Assembly (NCBI RefSeq): GCF_030269515.1 | Contig: NZ_BSTM01000030.1 | Span: forward strand, 1-64,000 | From: Actinomadura sp. NBRC 104412 | GTDB taxonomy: Bacteria > Actinomycetota > Actinomycetes > Streptosporangiales > Streptosporangiaceae | DNA length: 64,000 bases | Direction: 5' to 3' | Part shown: one piece after another, positions 24,608 to 34,213 of the stretch | How the letters are laid out: the number at the start of each line of letters is the position of its first letter | How positions within the stretch are numbered: the stretch's first letter is position 1 | Made by a program: the position numbers and the translations under genes | The notes under the pieces: model-generated | What the model saw: the letters and a program-made list of their open reading frames with translations, nothing else | Databases searched by the model: none | What the model was told of the DNA's origin: nothing

Positions 24608-27600
24608 GCCGACGACGGAGTGGGCCGGGTCCGGCGGAGCGCTCCCGCCCGGTGAGGGCATCCGGCGATGCGGCGACGCGGCCCCGGCGAGGTCTCCAGC
24701 TCCTCGTGTGGGCGCTGGTCCTCACGGTGTTCTCCGGCCTGGCCCTGCTCTCGGGACAGCACTCCGGTTCCGATGACGCCGACACGGCGCCGGTGATCAT
24801 CGCGATGGCCGCGTCCACCACGGCGGGCGCGCGGCAGGCCGGTTCACCGGCTGCCGCCACGCTCGGTTCCCCGGCCCATGCGCCCACCGCCCCACCCAAC
24901 GCCGAGCCAACCGAGCCAACCGACACCGAGCCAACCGACACCGAGCCGAGCGACGCCGAGCCGAGCGACTGCAAAACGTACGGCGAGGTACGGGACTACC
25001 TGCCGCTGAACCGATGGACCTCTTTCGAGCTCTTCGTCGTCGACAACGCCAGATTCATCCAGACCCGGGCGTTCATGTCGATGCTCGCCAGCTTCCTGTT
25101 CATGGCGGCGGCGCTGGCATGGCGCATCATCGGCATGGCCATGGGGTTCAGCTACAGCTTCGACATGGTGTGCCTGGCCGCCCCTTCGATCAACTCGGCC
25201 GCCCGGACCTTCGCCCTCTACGCGTCCTGGTTCCTGATCCCGGCATGGCTGTTCGTGCTGGCCGCCGCGGCGCGGCGCTGGAACGGCGGCAAGCGGAAGG
25301 GCGGGCCGGCGGCGGCCATGCGGATGCTGACCGCGTTTCTGGCGGCCACCGGACTGATCTTCTTCATCGCGGACCAGTCCGACGAACCCAGCAATCCGAC
25401 CGGCGCCTACACCGTTCCCTGGATGGCCAGGACGGTGCAGGACTGGTTCGGCCGGGCATCGGAGTCCCTGCTGGACCTGTCCAACCTCGCCGACCTCAGC
25501 CGCCGGCGGGAGGAGAGCAACGTCTTCTACGACCATGATGCGGCGGTGGCCGGGAAGGCCACGTGTGCCGCACTGGAGAAGGCGCTCTACGACAAGTACC
25601 GGGCCGACAACGCATCGACGGGGTTCGACGAGGGCGTCGCGGCCATGGACCAGGTGAGCAGGATGTGGGAGACCACGCTCGTCCGGTCCTGGATGCTCGC
25701 GCAGTTCGGGGACGGCAGCGCGAAGAACCCGTCGCCCGCCCACGCGGCATGCCGGCTGCTCGAAGCGCGCGCCGATGTCGACGTCACGCAGAAACTCGCG
25801 GCCTACGACCTGTCGATCGGGCAGGCGCCGGGTACCACCACGCCGGAGATGCGGCGCGGGGTCGCCATCACCGCCCGGACCGGCGAACAGACCCTGATCG
25901 TGGCGTGGGGCGCCTGCCGGAGCGACAGCGGGCTGGGCGGCGGGCAGCCCCTGCCGCAGTGGGACGGCACCGGCATGAGTGGGATGTCCGAGGCTTGCGA
26001 GTTCCTCTACAGCAGTGACGGGCTCGGGATGACCTTCGGGGAGTTCGTCGACGTTCTGCTGGACACCGCGCTCCCCGGACAAACGAGCGGCGAGGGTCTG
26101 GGGGCTTTCTACTTCAACGGCGACGACGAACTGAACGACAAGCTCGGGGAGTGCGTGATGACCTCGGAGGAATGCCGCGCCAACTGGGCGTTCGTCGCGT
26201 CCTGGCTCGGCGGCAACGAGGCCGAGCGGATCAGCCAGGGGCTCATGTCGCTGATCATCGCCGCCATCTTCCTGTTCGTGCTGGGTCCCCTGTCGATCGG
26301 CCTCACGCTGGTCAGCGTGGCACTGGCGGGGCTGGCCATGATTCTTCCCATCTCCTTGATCATGTTCGCCGCCCGGCTCGAACAGGGCAAGCGGCTGCTG
26401 AAGTTCACCGGTGCCGCCGCCGCCGGGAAGTTCGTCCTCACCCTCGCACTGACCGCCATGTTGATGCTCATCGTGGTGACGACCGGGGCCATCCGGGCTG
26501 CGATCGGCACCGACACCCCGAGCTTCTTCGAACAGATCGCCGAGGCCGCGGCCCCCCTCGCCGCGCTCTGGCTGTTCAAGAAGGTCACCAAGACCATGGG
26601 GCTCGGGAACATCACGAGCATCAACGGCGCGGTGGGCTTCGCGGGCGCCGCGGCGCTGAAGGCGGCCGGCGACGGGCCGGCCTCCCGTAACGTGGCCGAC
26701 CGGGCGAGCACGGCGCCGGCGGAGGGGCTCGCCGCGTTCAAGCGGGGCTTCGGCACGCTGAACGAGCGGTTCCTGAAACACTCGGGGACCGCCGACGGGA
26801 CCACCGACGGTCAGGCGGACACCGCCAAGGACAAGCCGGACTCGGCGGACACCGCCAAGGACAAGCCGGGCTCAGCGGACACCGCCAAGGGCGGGACACA
26901 GGGGTTCACGACGCAGCCGACCTCGTCCCGGGCACCGGATGACGGACCGATCTCGGCGGAGCAGCGCGCAGCCGCCTATCTGAAGGTGCTCGAAAGGATG
27001 GACGGACCGTCCCCGCGGGGCGGCACGAACGGCCCCGACCCGGACGAGGGCGGCACGCCGCCCGGCCCGGCATGGGTGGGGCACGCCTCCCTCAGCGAGA
27101 TCAGGGACATGAAGAACGCTCCGGCCCGGCTTCCCGACGGACGGCCGACGACCGCCGGAATGATCGGGGAGGAGCTCGACCACGCGTTCGGCGCAATGGA
27201 GGACGTCGCCGAGCGGATGCGCCGCCTCTTCGAGCAATGGGACCGGCTGCCGCCGGAGGAGGTGCGGACCCGCCGCGATCGGCTCGTCGCCGAGCACGGC
27301 GCCAATGTCGAGCGGATCGACGGCCTGACCACGAGCCTGCGGGACTCCCTGCTGGCCTCGATGTCGGCGCGCAGCCTGGTCGACATGCGCACCGACGAGC
27401 TCAGCCGCCCCGGCGGCGCGCGGAACACGGGGGAACGCCTCAAAAACCTGCACGACCAACGGACACGGATGAACGAGCTGTTCGACCGTGGGATCGGGGC
27501 TCTGTCCGTCGTACCGGGCGACGCCGGCGCAGCCGAGAAGCTCGGTACCAGTGTGCAGGAGTTCAGGTCGGCGGTGGCCACGCTGATCAGGAACGAGTAC

Positions 27601-27744
27601 TTCGCCAACCAGGATTCGGTCCGCTTGCACGACGAGGCGCAGCGGATCGCGGACGAGGTTCGGCGGACGCGCGAGTCCGATCCCAGGCAGTCGGCGACGC
27701 CGAACTCGCGCGCGATGCTGAAACGGATGTACCGGCAGGAGTGA
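24592..27744 (+). CDS. VirB6/TrbL-like polytopic membrane protein
   Basis: A 1050-residue membrane protein. An N-terminal hydrophobic helix is followed by a Thr/Glu/Pro repeat (TEPTDTEPTDTEPSD, about 103-120). A first helix group lies near 160-270, a large extracytoplasmic loop spans about 280-530, a second group of four to five helices follows (about 545-690), and a long hydrophilic coiled tail ends the protein. The topology matches VirB6/TrbL-type channel proteins. The GTG at 24592 has GAGGGAG and overlaps the VirB4-like stop by 16 bp. The tail has DTAKDKP repeats. The assignment rests on topology and context. Confidence 0.75.
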   Translation: MAHHLSRRRSGPGPAERSRPVRASGDAATRPRRGLQLLVWALVLTVFSGLALLSGQHSGSDDADTAPVIIAMAASTTAGARQAGSPAAATLGSPAHAPTAPPNAEPTEPTDTEPTDTEPSDAEPSDCKTYGEVRDYLPLNRWTSFELFVVDNARFIQTRAFMSMLASFLFMAAALAWRIIGMAMGFSYSFDMVCLAAPSINSAARTFALYASWFLIPAWLFVLAAAARRWNGGKRKGGPAAAMRMLTAFLAATGLIFFIADQSDEPSNPTGAYTVPWMARTVQDWFGRASESLLDLSNLADLSRRREESNVFYDHDAAVAGKATCAALEKALYDKYRADNASTGFDEGVAAMDQVSRMWETTLVRSWMLAQFGDGSAKNPSPAHAACRLLEARADVDVTQKLAAYDLSIGQAPGTTTPEMRRGVAITARTGEQTLIVAWGACRSDSGLGGGQPLPQWDGTGMSGMSEACEFLYSSDGLGMTFGEFVDVLLDTALPGQTSGEGLGAFYFNGDDELNDKLGECVMTSEECRANWAFVASWLGGNEAERISQGLMSLIIAAIFLFVLGPLSIGLTLVSVALAGLAMILPISLIMFAARLEQGKRLLKFTGAAAAGKFVLTLALTAMLMLIVVTTGAIRAAIGTDTPSFFEQIAEAAAPLAALWLFKKVTKTMGLGNITSINGAVGFAGAAALKAAGDGPASRNVADRASTAPAEGLAAFKRGFGTLNERFLKHSGTADGTTDGQADTAKDKPDSADTAKDKPGSADTAKGGTQGFTTQPTSSRAPDDGPISAEQRAAAYLKVLERMDGPSPRGGTNGPDPDEGGTPPGPAWVGHASLSEIRDMKNAPARLPDGRPTTAGMIGEELDHAFGAMEDVAERMRRLFEQWDRLPPEEVRTRRDRLVAEHGANVERIDGLTTSLRDSLLASMSARSLVDMRTDELSRPGGARNTGERLKNLHDQRTRMNELFDRGIGALSVVPGDAGAAEKLGTSVQEFRSAVATLIRNEYFANQDSVRLHDEAQRIADEVRRTRESDPRQSATPNSRAMLKRMYRQE

Positions 27745-27775
27745 CCGCGAGGCGCATCCGCCCGGGAGGCCCCGT

Positions 27776-30700
27776 TCAGACCTTGGAAGGGTCGACCCAG
27801 CCCACCCAGGTGGCCGACGAGTAGGCCCGAGTGACGTGGGCGACGTCGCCGGGCCTGTTGGTGTGCACCTTGTAGCCGCCGGCGAGTTGCATCGCCACGT
27901 GCCCGGGGTGCGGCTCCACCAGGTCACCGGGTTTGGCCCGCCCGAGGGAGATCTGTCGCATCCAGCTCAGCCGGCGCAGGGTGTGCGTGGTCGGCGCGTT
28001 GCCCGTGTAGAGACCGGGGATCGCGTCCCGATAGGCACGGGACACGAAGCTGGAGCAGTCGGCGTAGCCGGGGTCGTTCCGATGGGCCTGGCTGTACTTC
28101 ATGCCGAGATGCGACAGGGCCCAGATGATGGCCTTGGCGGCCTCCGGGGTGCGGGCCTTGGCCACCGCGTCGGCGCACAGCTTCGCGATGCCGATCTTCG
28201 CGGCACCCTGCCGGAGCGTGTTGGGCGGCGCCTTGGTGGGGCAGCCATCCGGCCCGACCTCCTTCTGCTTGGGTGCCGGTGGCCCGGATCCCTTCGGGTC
28301 ATCCTTGGGCCCGGATTCCTGGTCATCGTTGGGCCCGGATTCCTGGTCATCGTTCGGCCCGGAGCCGTCCGGGTCATCGTTGAGCAGGGTGCCGATCCGT
28401 TCGCCGGCGCTGTCGAACGGATCGATCACCCCGCCGAAGAACCAGGCGAAGTCCACAGCCCGCTGCGCGGCCGGCAGGTTCACCCCCTCGCCGGTGCCGG
28501 CCCGTGACCAGGCCTCGGTGGCGTCGGGAGCGATCGGGGCGCCGACGTCCTCCAGCGGACGTACCGCCAGCCTGGGGATGACCAGGGTGTCCTTGCCGGG
28601 AACCGGCTCGGTGGGCCGGATCGCGTCCTCTTTGCCCTGGTAGTAGTTACCCAGCCCGACGAGGTTCGGGCCTCCCGCAGGGTCGGCGCCGGCCAGCTCG
28701 GTGGCGTGTTCGGCCAGCGCGGCGTTGAAGCCCCGCGCCCATGAGCCGACCGCGCAGGCCGGGTCGGACTCCGGGGCGGTGATGCCGTGCGCACCGCGCA
28801 GGGCGGTCAGTTTCGGATCCCAGGTCCGCCGCAGTTCGGACGCGGTGGGCACCTCCCGCAGCGCCGCGAACTCCGCGGCGTGCGGCGCGATGGCCCGAAG
28901 ATACGCGATCATCACCGCGGTGCAGGCCTCGCTTTCGGTGTAGTTCCGGCTGGGGCCGACCTTCGAGAACAGCCCGAGGTCGTCGCCCATGGCGATGCTC
29001 AAGCGCTGCCACCCGCCCGCCATCGGCTGGAAGGGCCCGAGCCCGGCCGCCCGGCTCCGCGGCGGCACCGCCTCATCACCGAGCACCAGCCGGGCCGCCC
29101 CGGCGATGTTCGCGTCGACGTCGCAGCGGTCGGTCACCCGGGCGGCGGCGGCCTCCTGCTTGGTCATGGGGAAGACGCCCTGCCGCCCGTCCGCGCCGTC
29201 GTCGCACCGGCGGGTCTCCCAGCCCCCTGCCGCGTAGCTGACCGCCAGCGCCTCGTCGACGAGGAGCTTGATGGCGGCGGACCGGTCGGGCTCGACCTCG
29301 AACTCGACGGAGCCGTCCGCGTACCTGCCTCCGGTCACCAGATGCAGCTCCGCCGACCGGGCGCCCGCGCAGCTCCAGATGGAGATCACCTTGAAGCTGA
29401 TCGACCACGGCTTGTCCGGATCATCCGGCCGTGGCACGGAACACTCCGCATCGTCGTCGGCGGCGCCTCCAGGCTCGGTGAACAGCCCGGAGGCCGCGAT
29501 GACCTTGGCCCAGTACTCGCGGGCCCGCTCCTGCCTGCCCTCGGACTCGGCGGGCATCTTGTAGGGGTTGGACGGGTCGTCCGCCATCTTCCGCGCCGTC
29601 GCCGAAAGCTTGCGTGCCACGTAGACGGAGGCTTCGCACGGGTTCTGTGGGTCAAGGCCCGCGCGGCGCATCTCGGCCGCGGCCGCGGGGCCGAGCAGGT
29701 AGGGCCCGGAGCCCTCCGTGCCCTTGCCGCCGATGGGCGGGGACGGGGCGTCCACCACGCAGCCGCCCGCGTCCGCCCGAGACGGCGTGCCGCTGGGCGA
29801 GCCGGTGGCAGCGGCGCGGCGCACGGTGGGCGTCATGGTCGCCGTCGTCGGCGCAACGGCCGGTGACGTGGTCGTGGACGTCGGCGTGGACGTCGGCGTG
29901 GACGTCGGCGTGGACGTCGGCGTGGACGTCGGCGTGGATGTCGGCGTAGGCGTCGGCGTCGATGTGGATGTGGATGTCGGCGTAGGCGTCGGAGTGGATG
30001 GTGCCGTGCTCTCGGGCGCCGGACGGCCCTCCGTCCCACCGCCGGTCAGGATCTCCTTCACCGAGCGCCCGGGGTCGCGGTCGATGGCGTCGTACGGGCT
30101 GTACCGGCCGAAGGTGGTCTGCGCCGCGGCCAGCCCGGCCAGGATCGTCCAGGGCACCGCGGCGTGCACCGGCGCACCGGCCTCGGCACGTTCCGCGGCG
30201 TGCTTCAGCATCTGCTGCCAGCCGGGCGGGAAGTACTCGGCGACGGCCTCGTCGGACTCGGCGGGCGGCTGGGACGGCGTGGCGTCGAAGGACGCCTGCG
30301 TTCCCAGCACCAGCGTGGCGATCAGCATGACGCACAGCAGCGGCAGCAGTAGCGGCAGGGTGACGGCCAGCACCATGGCATACCGGCCGCTACCCGAGGC
30401 CGCGCCGGAGCCGCCGGTCTCGTCGTCCGCACTCCCACCGGAGCCGCCCTTGCCGCCACCCGACTTGAAGAAGCCGTCCTTCACGGATTTGGGCAGCAGC
30501 CGGCCCGCCACCGAGCGATCCAGCAGAGCCCGGCCCGCCTTGGTGTTGAGCAGGCGTTTGGCCGCGTCGTAGACGGGCGGCGGGACACCGGCCGATGCCG
30601 CTCCCTGGCGGGCGCCTTCGTCCAGGGCCTGCCCGGCCAGATGCCCGGCCTTGTCCTTGAGCGTGTCACCCTCCGGTGGGACGAACCCGGGTCTGCCGGC

Positions 30701-31063
30701 CGACCCAGCAGCGCTCGCCGAACCACCGGCGCCCGCCGGCCCGGCGGCGCCCGGCAGGCCCGCCGACGCGCCGGGAGCATCGCCGCCGGTCCCGGCGGCT
30801 CCCCGCCCGGCAACGGGACCGGCCGAAGGGCCGGCCGAGGGATTGCCGATCCCTTCCCGTGCCGGGGCGCCGAGCGGGTTGGCGGGGACGTCCGGGCGGC
30901 CGCTCCCGGTGCCCTGAGGCGGGCCGGGCGCCGCCTCGGCCGGTGGGGTCCTGTCCGCCGTACCGGAGTCCTGGTCGGCGATGAACGCCGAGGCGCGTCG
31001 GCGGGTCAGCCGTGACGCCGCAGCTCGCGGATCGGACCCGGCAGCGCCGTCCGCTTCGTTCAT
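27776..31063 (-). CDS. Large VirB1-like cell-wall hydrolase with SLT-like and NlpC/P60 domains
   Basis: A 1095-residue protein. A cytoplasmic Pro/Gly/Ala-rich N-terminus leads to one membrane helix (about 230-258). A lytic-transglycosylase-like segment follows (WTILAGLAAAQTTFGRYSP), with Gln315 where the catalytic Glu is expected. Then come a Thr-Pro repeat, a larger globular middle, and a C-terminal NlpC/P60 domain with Cys1003 (YADCSSFVSRAY) and His in PGHVAM. NlpC/P60 enzymes cut peptidoglycan peptides, so this could open the wall for the secretion channel. It converges on the VirB6-like gene. Confidence 0.85.
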   Translation of the reverse strand: MNEADGAAGSDPRAAASRLTRRRASAFIADQDSGTADRTPPAEAAPGPPQGTGSGRPDVPANPLGAPAREGIGNPSAGPSAGPVAGRGAAGTGGDAPGASAGLPGAAGPAGAGGSASAAGSAGRPGFVPPEGDTLKDKAGHLAGQALDEGARQGAASAGVPPPVYDAAKRLLNTKAGRALLDRSVAGRLLPKSVKDGFFKSGGGKGGSGGSADDETGGSGAASGSGRYAMVLAVTLPLLLPLLCVMLIATLVLGTQASFDATPSQPPAESDEAVAEYFPPGWQQMLKHAAERAEAGAPVHAAVPWTILAGLAAAQTTFGRYSPYDAIDRDPGRSVKEILTGGGTEGRPAPESTAPSTPTPTPTSTSTSTPTPTPTSTPTSTPTSTPTSTPTSTPTSTTTSPAVAPTTATMTPTVRRAAATGSPSGTPSRADAGGCVVDAPSPPIGGKGTEGSGPYLLGPAAAAEMRRAGLDPQNPCEASVYVARKLSATARKMADDPSNPYKMPAESEGRQERAREYWAKVIAASGLFTEPGGAADDDAECSVPRPDDPDKPWSISFKVISIWSCAGARSAELHLVTGGRYADGSVEFEVEPDRSAAIKLLVDEALAVSYAAGGWETRRCDDGADGRQGVFPMTKQEAAAARVTDRCDVDANIAGAARLVLGDEAVPPRSRAAGLGPFQPMAGGWQRLSIAMGDDLGLFSKVGPSRNYTESEACTAVMIAYLRAIAPHAAEFAALREVPTASELRRTWDPKLTALRGAHGITAPESDPACAVGSWARGFNAALAEHATELAGADPAGGPNLVGLGNYYQGKEDAIRPTEPVPGKDTLVIPRLAVRPLEDVGAPIAPDATEAWSRAGTGEGVNLPAAQRAVDFAWFFGGVIDPFDSAGERIGTLLNDDPDGSGPNDDQESGPNDDQESGPKDDPKGSGPPAPKQKEVGPDGCPTKAPPNTLRQGAAKIGIAKLCADAVAKARTPEAAKAIIWALSHLGMKYSQAHRNDPGYADCSSFVSRAYRDAIPGLYTGNAPTTHTLRRLSWMRQISLGRAKPGDLVEPHPGHVAMQLAGGYKVHTNRPGDVAHVTRAYSSATWVGWVDPSKV
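29873..30000 (-). repeat. 12-bp tandem repeats encoding Thr-Pro runs
   Basis: About eight degenerate copies of GTGGACGTCGGC (seen on the + strand) encode a TPTSTPTS-type linker in the wall hydrolase. Such low-complexity linkers span cell walls in actinobacteria. Confidence 0.8.
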
Positions 31064-31156
31064 CCGCCACCTCGCGAAGGTCTCAAGGTCGGAACCGGCC
31101 AGTCGGACGCGGACCGGGGATGTCGTTGCGTCGTGACGGGACGCCCGGCGGGGGTC

Positions 31157-31828
31157 TCAGGGCCGCCCGGTCTCCTGCGGCGTTCGCGAGACCACAAAGC
31201 CGGACCGGTCGCGTTCGACGTCGATCGCGACGCGATAGGGCGGCTCCGCCGGGCCGTGTGTGATCGTCGCGCTGAACCTGTGCAGGCCGGGGCCGGTCAC
31301 CGCGGGGTCCTCGACGGTGACGGTCCCGATGACGGAGCCCTCCGGCGTCTTGACCACCCCGCCGGCGTCGCCGCGCACCGGTACCCCGGTCCAGTCACCG
31401 GTCGCCGCAGCGCGGGCGGCGGCCAGCGCCAGGTTCCAGGCGCCCACGGGGATGGTCGCCATACCGCCCCCGGTCCGGGGCACTCGCACCGGTGCGGTCG
31501 CCCCGAAGTCCCCGTGCGAGGGAACCCGTGGGGCCTGCGAAGGGCCGGGAGGAGCGTCCGCCCCCGCTGCCTCGGGGGACGCCGCTTCCCGCGTCGGAGC
31601 CACCCGGTGAGGGTTCACGGGCTGGATCGTGTAGCGAACGGCCCCGGTACTGGCGGTGGCGCCACCCGATCCACCACGGGCGGCCAGCCCGCTCACCACG
31701 AGAGCGACCACGACGCCGACGAGGCCCGCCCAGATGGCCAGCGTCCACCACTCGGGCAGTTCCACCGCCTCCCACGGGCGCCGGCGGCGTTTGAAACCGG
31801 CTCGCACGTGGTCCGTCATCTTCGGCAT
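31157..31828 (-). CDS. Single-pass membrane protein of the secretion cluster
   Basis: A 223-residue protein. It has a short basic cytoplasmic N-terminus, one membrane helix (about 27-48, WWTLAIWAGLVGVVVALVVS) and an extracytoplasmic domain without recognised motifs. It lies upstream of the NlpC/P60 gene on the same strand with a 93 bp gap, and is divergent from the VirB3-like gene. It could be a VirB8-like or bridging subunit, but there is no sequence proof. The start is uncertain between 31828 and 31819. Confidence 0.65.
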   Translation of the reverse strand: MPKMTDHVRAGFKRRRRPWEAVELPEWWTLAIWAGLVGVVVALVVSGLAARGGSGGATASTGAVRYTIQPVNPHRVAPTREAASPEAAGADAPPGPSQAPRVPSHGDFGATAPVRVPRTGGGMATIPVGAWNLALAAARAAATGDWTGVPVRGDAGGVVKTPEGSVIGTVTVEDPAVTGPGLHRFSATITHGPAEPPYRVAIDVERDRSGFVVSRTPQETGRP

Positions 31829-31885
31829 GTATCGGACCGTCTGTGGTGACGCCGAAAAGGCAACTCCGGCTGTGGCCAGGGTCCG

Positions 31886-32485
31886 GTGAGCGCGGACGGT
31901 CCCGGCATGAGCGCCGAAGACGAAGTGCGCGGCCCGACGATGCTGGCCGCGACCAACATGCTCAAGCCGCCGCCACCCGTGATCGGCGGCATCACCAAGG
32001 AAGTCACGCTGCCGCGAACCGTCAGGCTGACCACCCTCGTCGTTGTCACGGCCGGCGCGACGCTGGGATTCCTCGGGACCGTCTTCATCTTCGGGCCGGG
32101 ACTCCGGGCGTTGATCTACGGCCCGATGCTGGGCGGCGCGGCCGGGTGGGCGGCGGCCAACTTCTCGCCGCTGCCCGGCGAGTCGCTGACCCGATGGCTG
32201 GGTCTGCGGCTCAGCACCGCCAGGACGCGCGGTCCGGTGGTCGACGGGCGCCCGGTCCGCCTGTACGTGGGGATCGCGCCCCTGCTCAGGACCGCCGCGG
32301 GGACGGTCCGGATGCTGCCCGGTGGGGTCCCTGTCGACGCCGTCGACTGGGACTCACGGGGATACCCTCTGCGCTCGGTACCGCGCGCCGGACGGCGGCG
32401 TGGCCGCTACCGGCTGAGACGACGACCGAAGGCATCCGGCTCCGGCCGCGGGAGGCGCCGCGGCACCCGGGGCCGGCGTGGCTGA
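31886..32485 (+). CDS. Small two-helix membrane protein, VirB3/TcpE-like topology
   Basis: A 199-residue protein. Two adjacent membrane helices (near 50-95) are followed by a soluble domain and a strongly basic C-terminal tail. Two N-terminal helices plus a cytoplasmic domain is the layout of VirB3/TcpE-type subunits that attach to VirB4. No diagnostic motif was seen. The GTG at 31886 or the ATG at 31907 are both possible starts. It opens the rightward run to the VirD4-like gene. Confidence 0.6.
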   Translation: MSADGPGMSAEDEVRGPTMLAATNMLKPPPPVIGGITKEVTLPRTVRLTTLVVVTAGATLGFLGTVFIFGPGLRALIYGPMLGGAAGWAAANFSPLPGESLTRWLGLRLSTARTRGPVVDGRPVRLYVGIAPLLRTAAGTVRMLPGGVPVDAVDWDSRGYPLRSVPRAGRRRGRYRLRRRPKASGSGRGRRRGTRGRRG

Positions 32486-32560
32486 GCGCCCTCGCTTGCC
32501 GATGGGCGTGACGACCGGACGGTCCCGCCGACGAGCGGAGTACAAACCAGGAGCCGGAGC

Positions 32561-33814
32561 ATGCCGGAACCATCGCCCACCCGTTTCACCATGGTCCCCG
32601 CCAGGCGTTCGAACGAGCCGACGGCCCGCAGGCGCGCCAGGCGGATCCTTTATGTGCTGTACCTGGCGGCCGCCCTCAGCGTGGCCGCGACGGCCATCTC
32701 CGTGGCGAACGGACGTTCCGGCCGCGAGGCGCCTCCGGCGGAGCCCGAGGGCCGGAGCCTGGCGCACGCGGCGGCGATGAGCTACCTGTCGGGGGGTACG
32801 CTGAACGTCCCGCACGCCGCCTCGTTCGACCCCGAGCAGGCCGCGCCTCCGGCGACCGGCCGCGCCGAGGACGAGGGTGGCCCTCCGCTCCCCTACCGGT
32901 CACTGAGCTGGGTGGGCTTCACACCTCAGCACTTCGGATCGAAAGAGCTCGGCTTCACCGACTTCGAGATCCATCATTTCCTGGTCATGCTGCCGGCGCC
33001 GGGGGAGCCGGACCAGGATGGGAACGAGGCCGGCACCGAGCCGGCCCCCACCGCTTCCCCCCGGGAGCGGCCGGGCACCAGGGCCCCGCGGGGGGCCACT
33101 CCGAGCGCCTCGCCCAGCAGATCGGCTGACGGCTCGCCCACCACCTCCCCCAGCGCCACGCCCAGTGCCACGCCCAGCGGCTCCCCCAGCGGCTCCCCGA
33201 GCGCCACGCCCAGCGGCTCCCCGAGCGCCTCACCGACTCCGGGCGCGGGCCCGCAGGTCCTGCGACTCGACGTTCCCGTGCTGCTCAGCGCTCAGGGCCC
33301 GCGGCTGGCCGCCGCACCCGCCTTCTCGGCCCGCGGCGACCAGCCGGGCCAGGCGGTCGGCCAGGGCGATTACACCGGCTATCGCGACCTGGTCACCCCG
33401 GTTGGCGACCGGGTGAAGGAGCAGGTCGGGCGGTGGGCGCACGCCTATGTGACCGGCGACTCGGCGGCGCTGCTGGCGCTCACCGGTGATCAGAACGCCG
33501 ACCATCGCTACGTGGGGCTGTCCGGTTTCACCCTGCCCGACTCGGCCCGGTCCGTTCAGGTGCTGTCGGCGATCCGGGCGTCCGGTGGACGGCTCATCGT
33601 CCGGGTGCGCGTCCTGCTGGCCAGGGCGCCGCAGGCCGGAACGGCGCCCGAAGAGCCGCCGGAGGGCGCCACGGCCGCAAGGTTCACCGTGCACGCCGAT
33701 TTCGACCTGCTCGTCGGGGCTCCGGAGGGAGTGCGGCCGCCCGTCCTTGCCTGGGGACCGGCCGGTTCCGCCGCCGGGCTGGAGCCGTTCTCCAACGCTT
33801 ACACCACCCGATAA
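32561..33814 (+). CDS. TcpC/VirB8-like protein
   Basis: A 417-residue protein. A cytoplasmic basic start leads to one membrane helix (about 29-49). An extracytoplasmic region of two parts follows, separated by a Ser/Pro-rich linker (about 170-228). The second part (VGRWAHAYVTGDSAALLALTGD) resembles the NTF2-like domains of TcpC, the Gram-positive counterpart of VirB8. AGGAG lies upstream of the ATG. VirB8/TcpC proteins nucleate assembly of the channel at the membrane. Confidence 0.7.
   Translation: MPEPSPTRFTMVPARRSNEPTARRRARRILYVLYLAAALSVAATAISVANGRSGREAPPAEPEGRSLAHAAAMSYLSGGTLNVPHAASFDPEQAAPPATGRAEDEGGPPLPYRSLSWVGFTPQHFGSKELGFTDFEIHHFLVMLPAPGEPDQDGNEAGTEPAPTASPRERPGTRAPRGATPSASPSRSADGSPTTSPSATPSATPSGSPSGSPSATPSGSPSASPTPGAGPQVLRLDVPVLLSAQGPRLAAAPAFSARGDQPGQAVGQGDYTGYRDLVTPVGDRVKEQVGRWAHAYVTGDSAALLALTGDQNADHRYVGLSGFTLPDSARSVQVLSAIRASGGRLIVRVRVLLARAPQAGTAPEEPPEGATAARFTVHADFDLLVGAPEGVRPPVLAWGPAGSAAGLEPFSNAYTTR
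33080..33240 (+). repeat. In-frame Ser-Pro/Thr repeats (GSPSATPS units)
   Basis: Short 12-18 bp units encode a Ser/Pro/Thr/Gly linker in the TcpC-like protein. Such a linker would give reach through the wall. Confidence 0.7.
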
Positions 33815-33835
33815 CCCGAACACGGAGAAGCCGAG

Positions 33836-34204
33836 ATGAGAATCACCATGCTGTTGGTAGCGGTACCTCCTGAGGGCGCCGAAGACGGTGCCACCAATTT
33901 CCTTGAATCCACGCTTGGCAAGGGCATCGCGGCCGGGTGCGGCGCGGTCGCCGTCATCGTCGGCCTCATCTGCATTCTTACGCTGGTCAGGCACGTTTCC
34001 GCCGGGAGGGCCGGGGAGGGATTCAAGAAGCTGTTGTTCGGCCTGACCGTCTGCGGTTTGCTGTTCAACCTGGACTTCACCGTGGAGGGCTCGAAATTCA
34101 TGGGCGCCGTGGCCGGCGCGGTCTTCGAGAGCGTCACCTCGGCCACCGGCCTCGGCGGAGACGACAACGACGAAGACGGCACCGGCGGAGACGGCACCGA
34201 CTGA
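33836..34204 (+). CDS. Small two-helix membrane protein, VirB2/pilin-like candidate
   Basis: A 122-residue protein with an N-terminal segment, two membrane helices (about 31-51 and 62-80) and an acidic Gly/Asp tail. Two closely spaced helices in a small protein beside VirB4/VirD4 genes is the pattern of VirB2-like pilins or small channel subunits, but no motif proves it. GGAG lies upstream of the ATG. It has 21-22 bp gaps to the TcpC-like gene before it and ends 9 bp before the VirD4-like gene. Confidence 0.65.
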   Translation: MRITMLLVAVPPEGAEDGATNFLESTLGKGIAAGCGAVAVIVGLICILTLVRHVSAGRAGEGFKKLLFGLTVCGLLFNLDFTVEGSKFMGAVAGAVFESVTSATGLGGDDNDEDGTGGDGTD

Positions 34205-34213
34205 GGACCGCAG

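Noticed and set aside
22538..24661. 707-codon antisense open frame opposite the VirB4-like gene
   Set aside because: High-GC shadow frame. The + strand has Walker motifs and full family similarity; the antisense product has no motif and no ribosome site.
24844..26781. 645-codon antisense frame opposite the VirB6-like gene
   Set aside because: Composition (Arg, Gly, Pro, His) is that of a GC shadow; the + strand frame has coherent membrane topology.
27776..31063. Reading the large NlpC/P60 protein as a phage tail lysin
   Set aside because: No phage structural genes nearby; the type IV-like neighbours and membrane anchor fit a VirB1-like role better.
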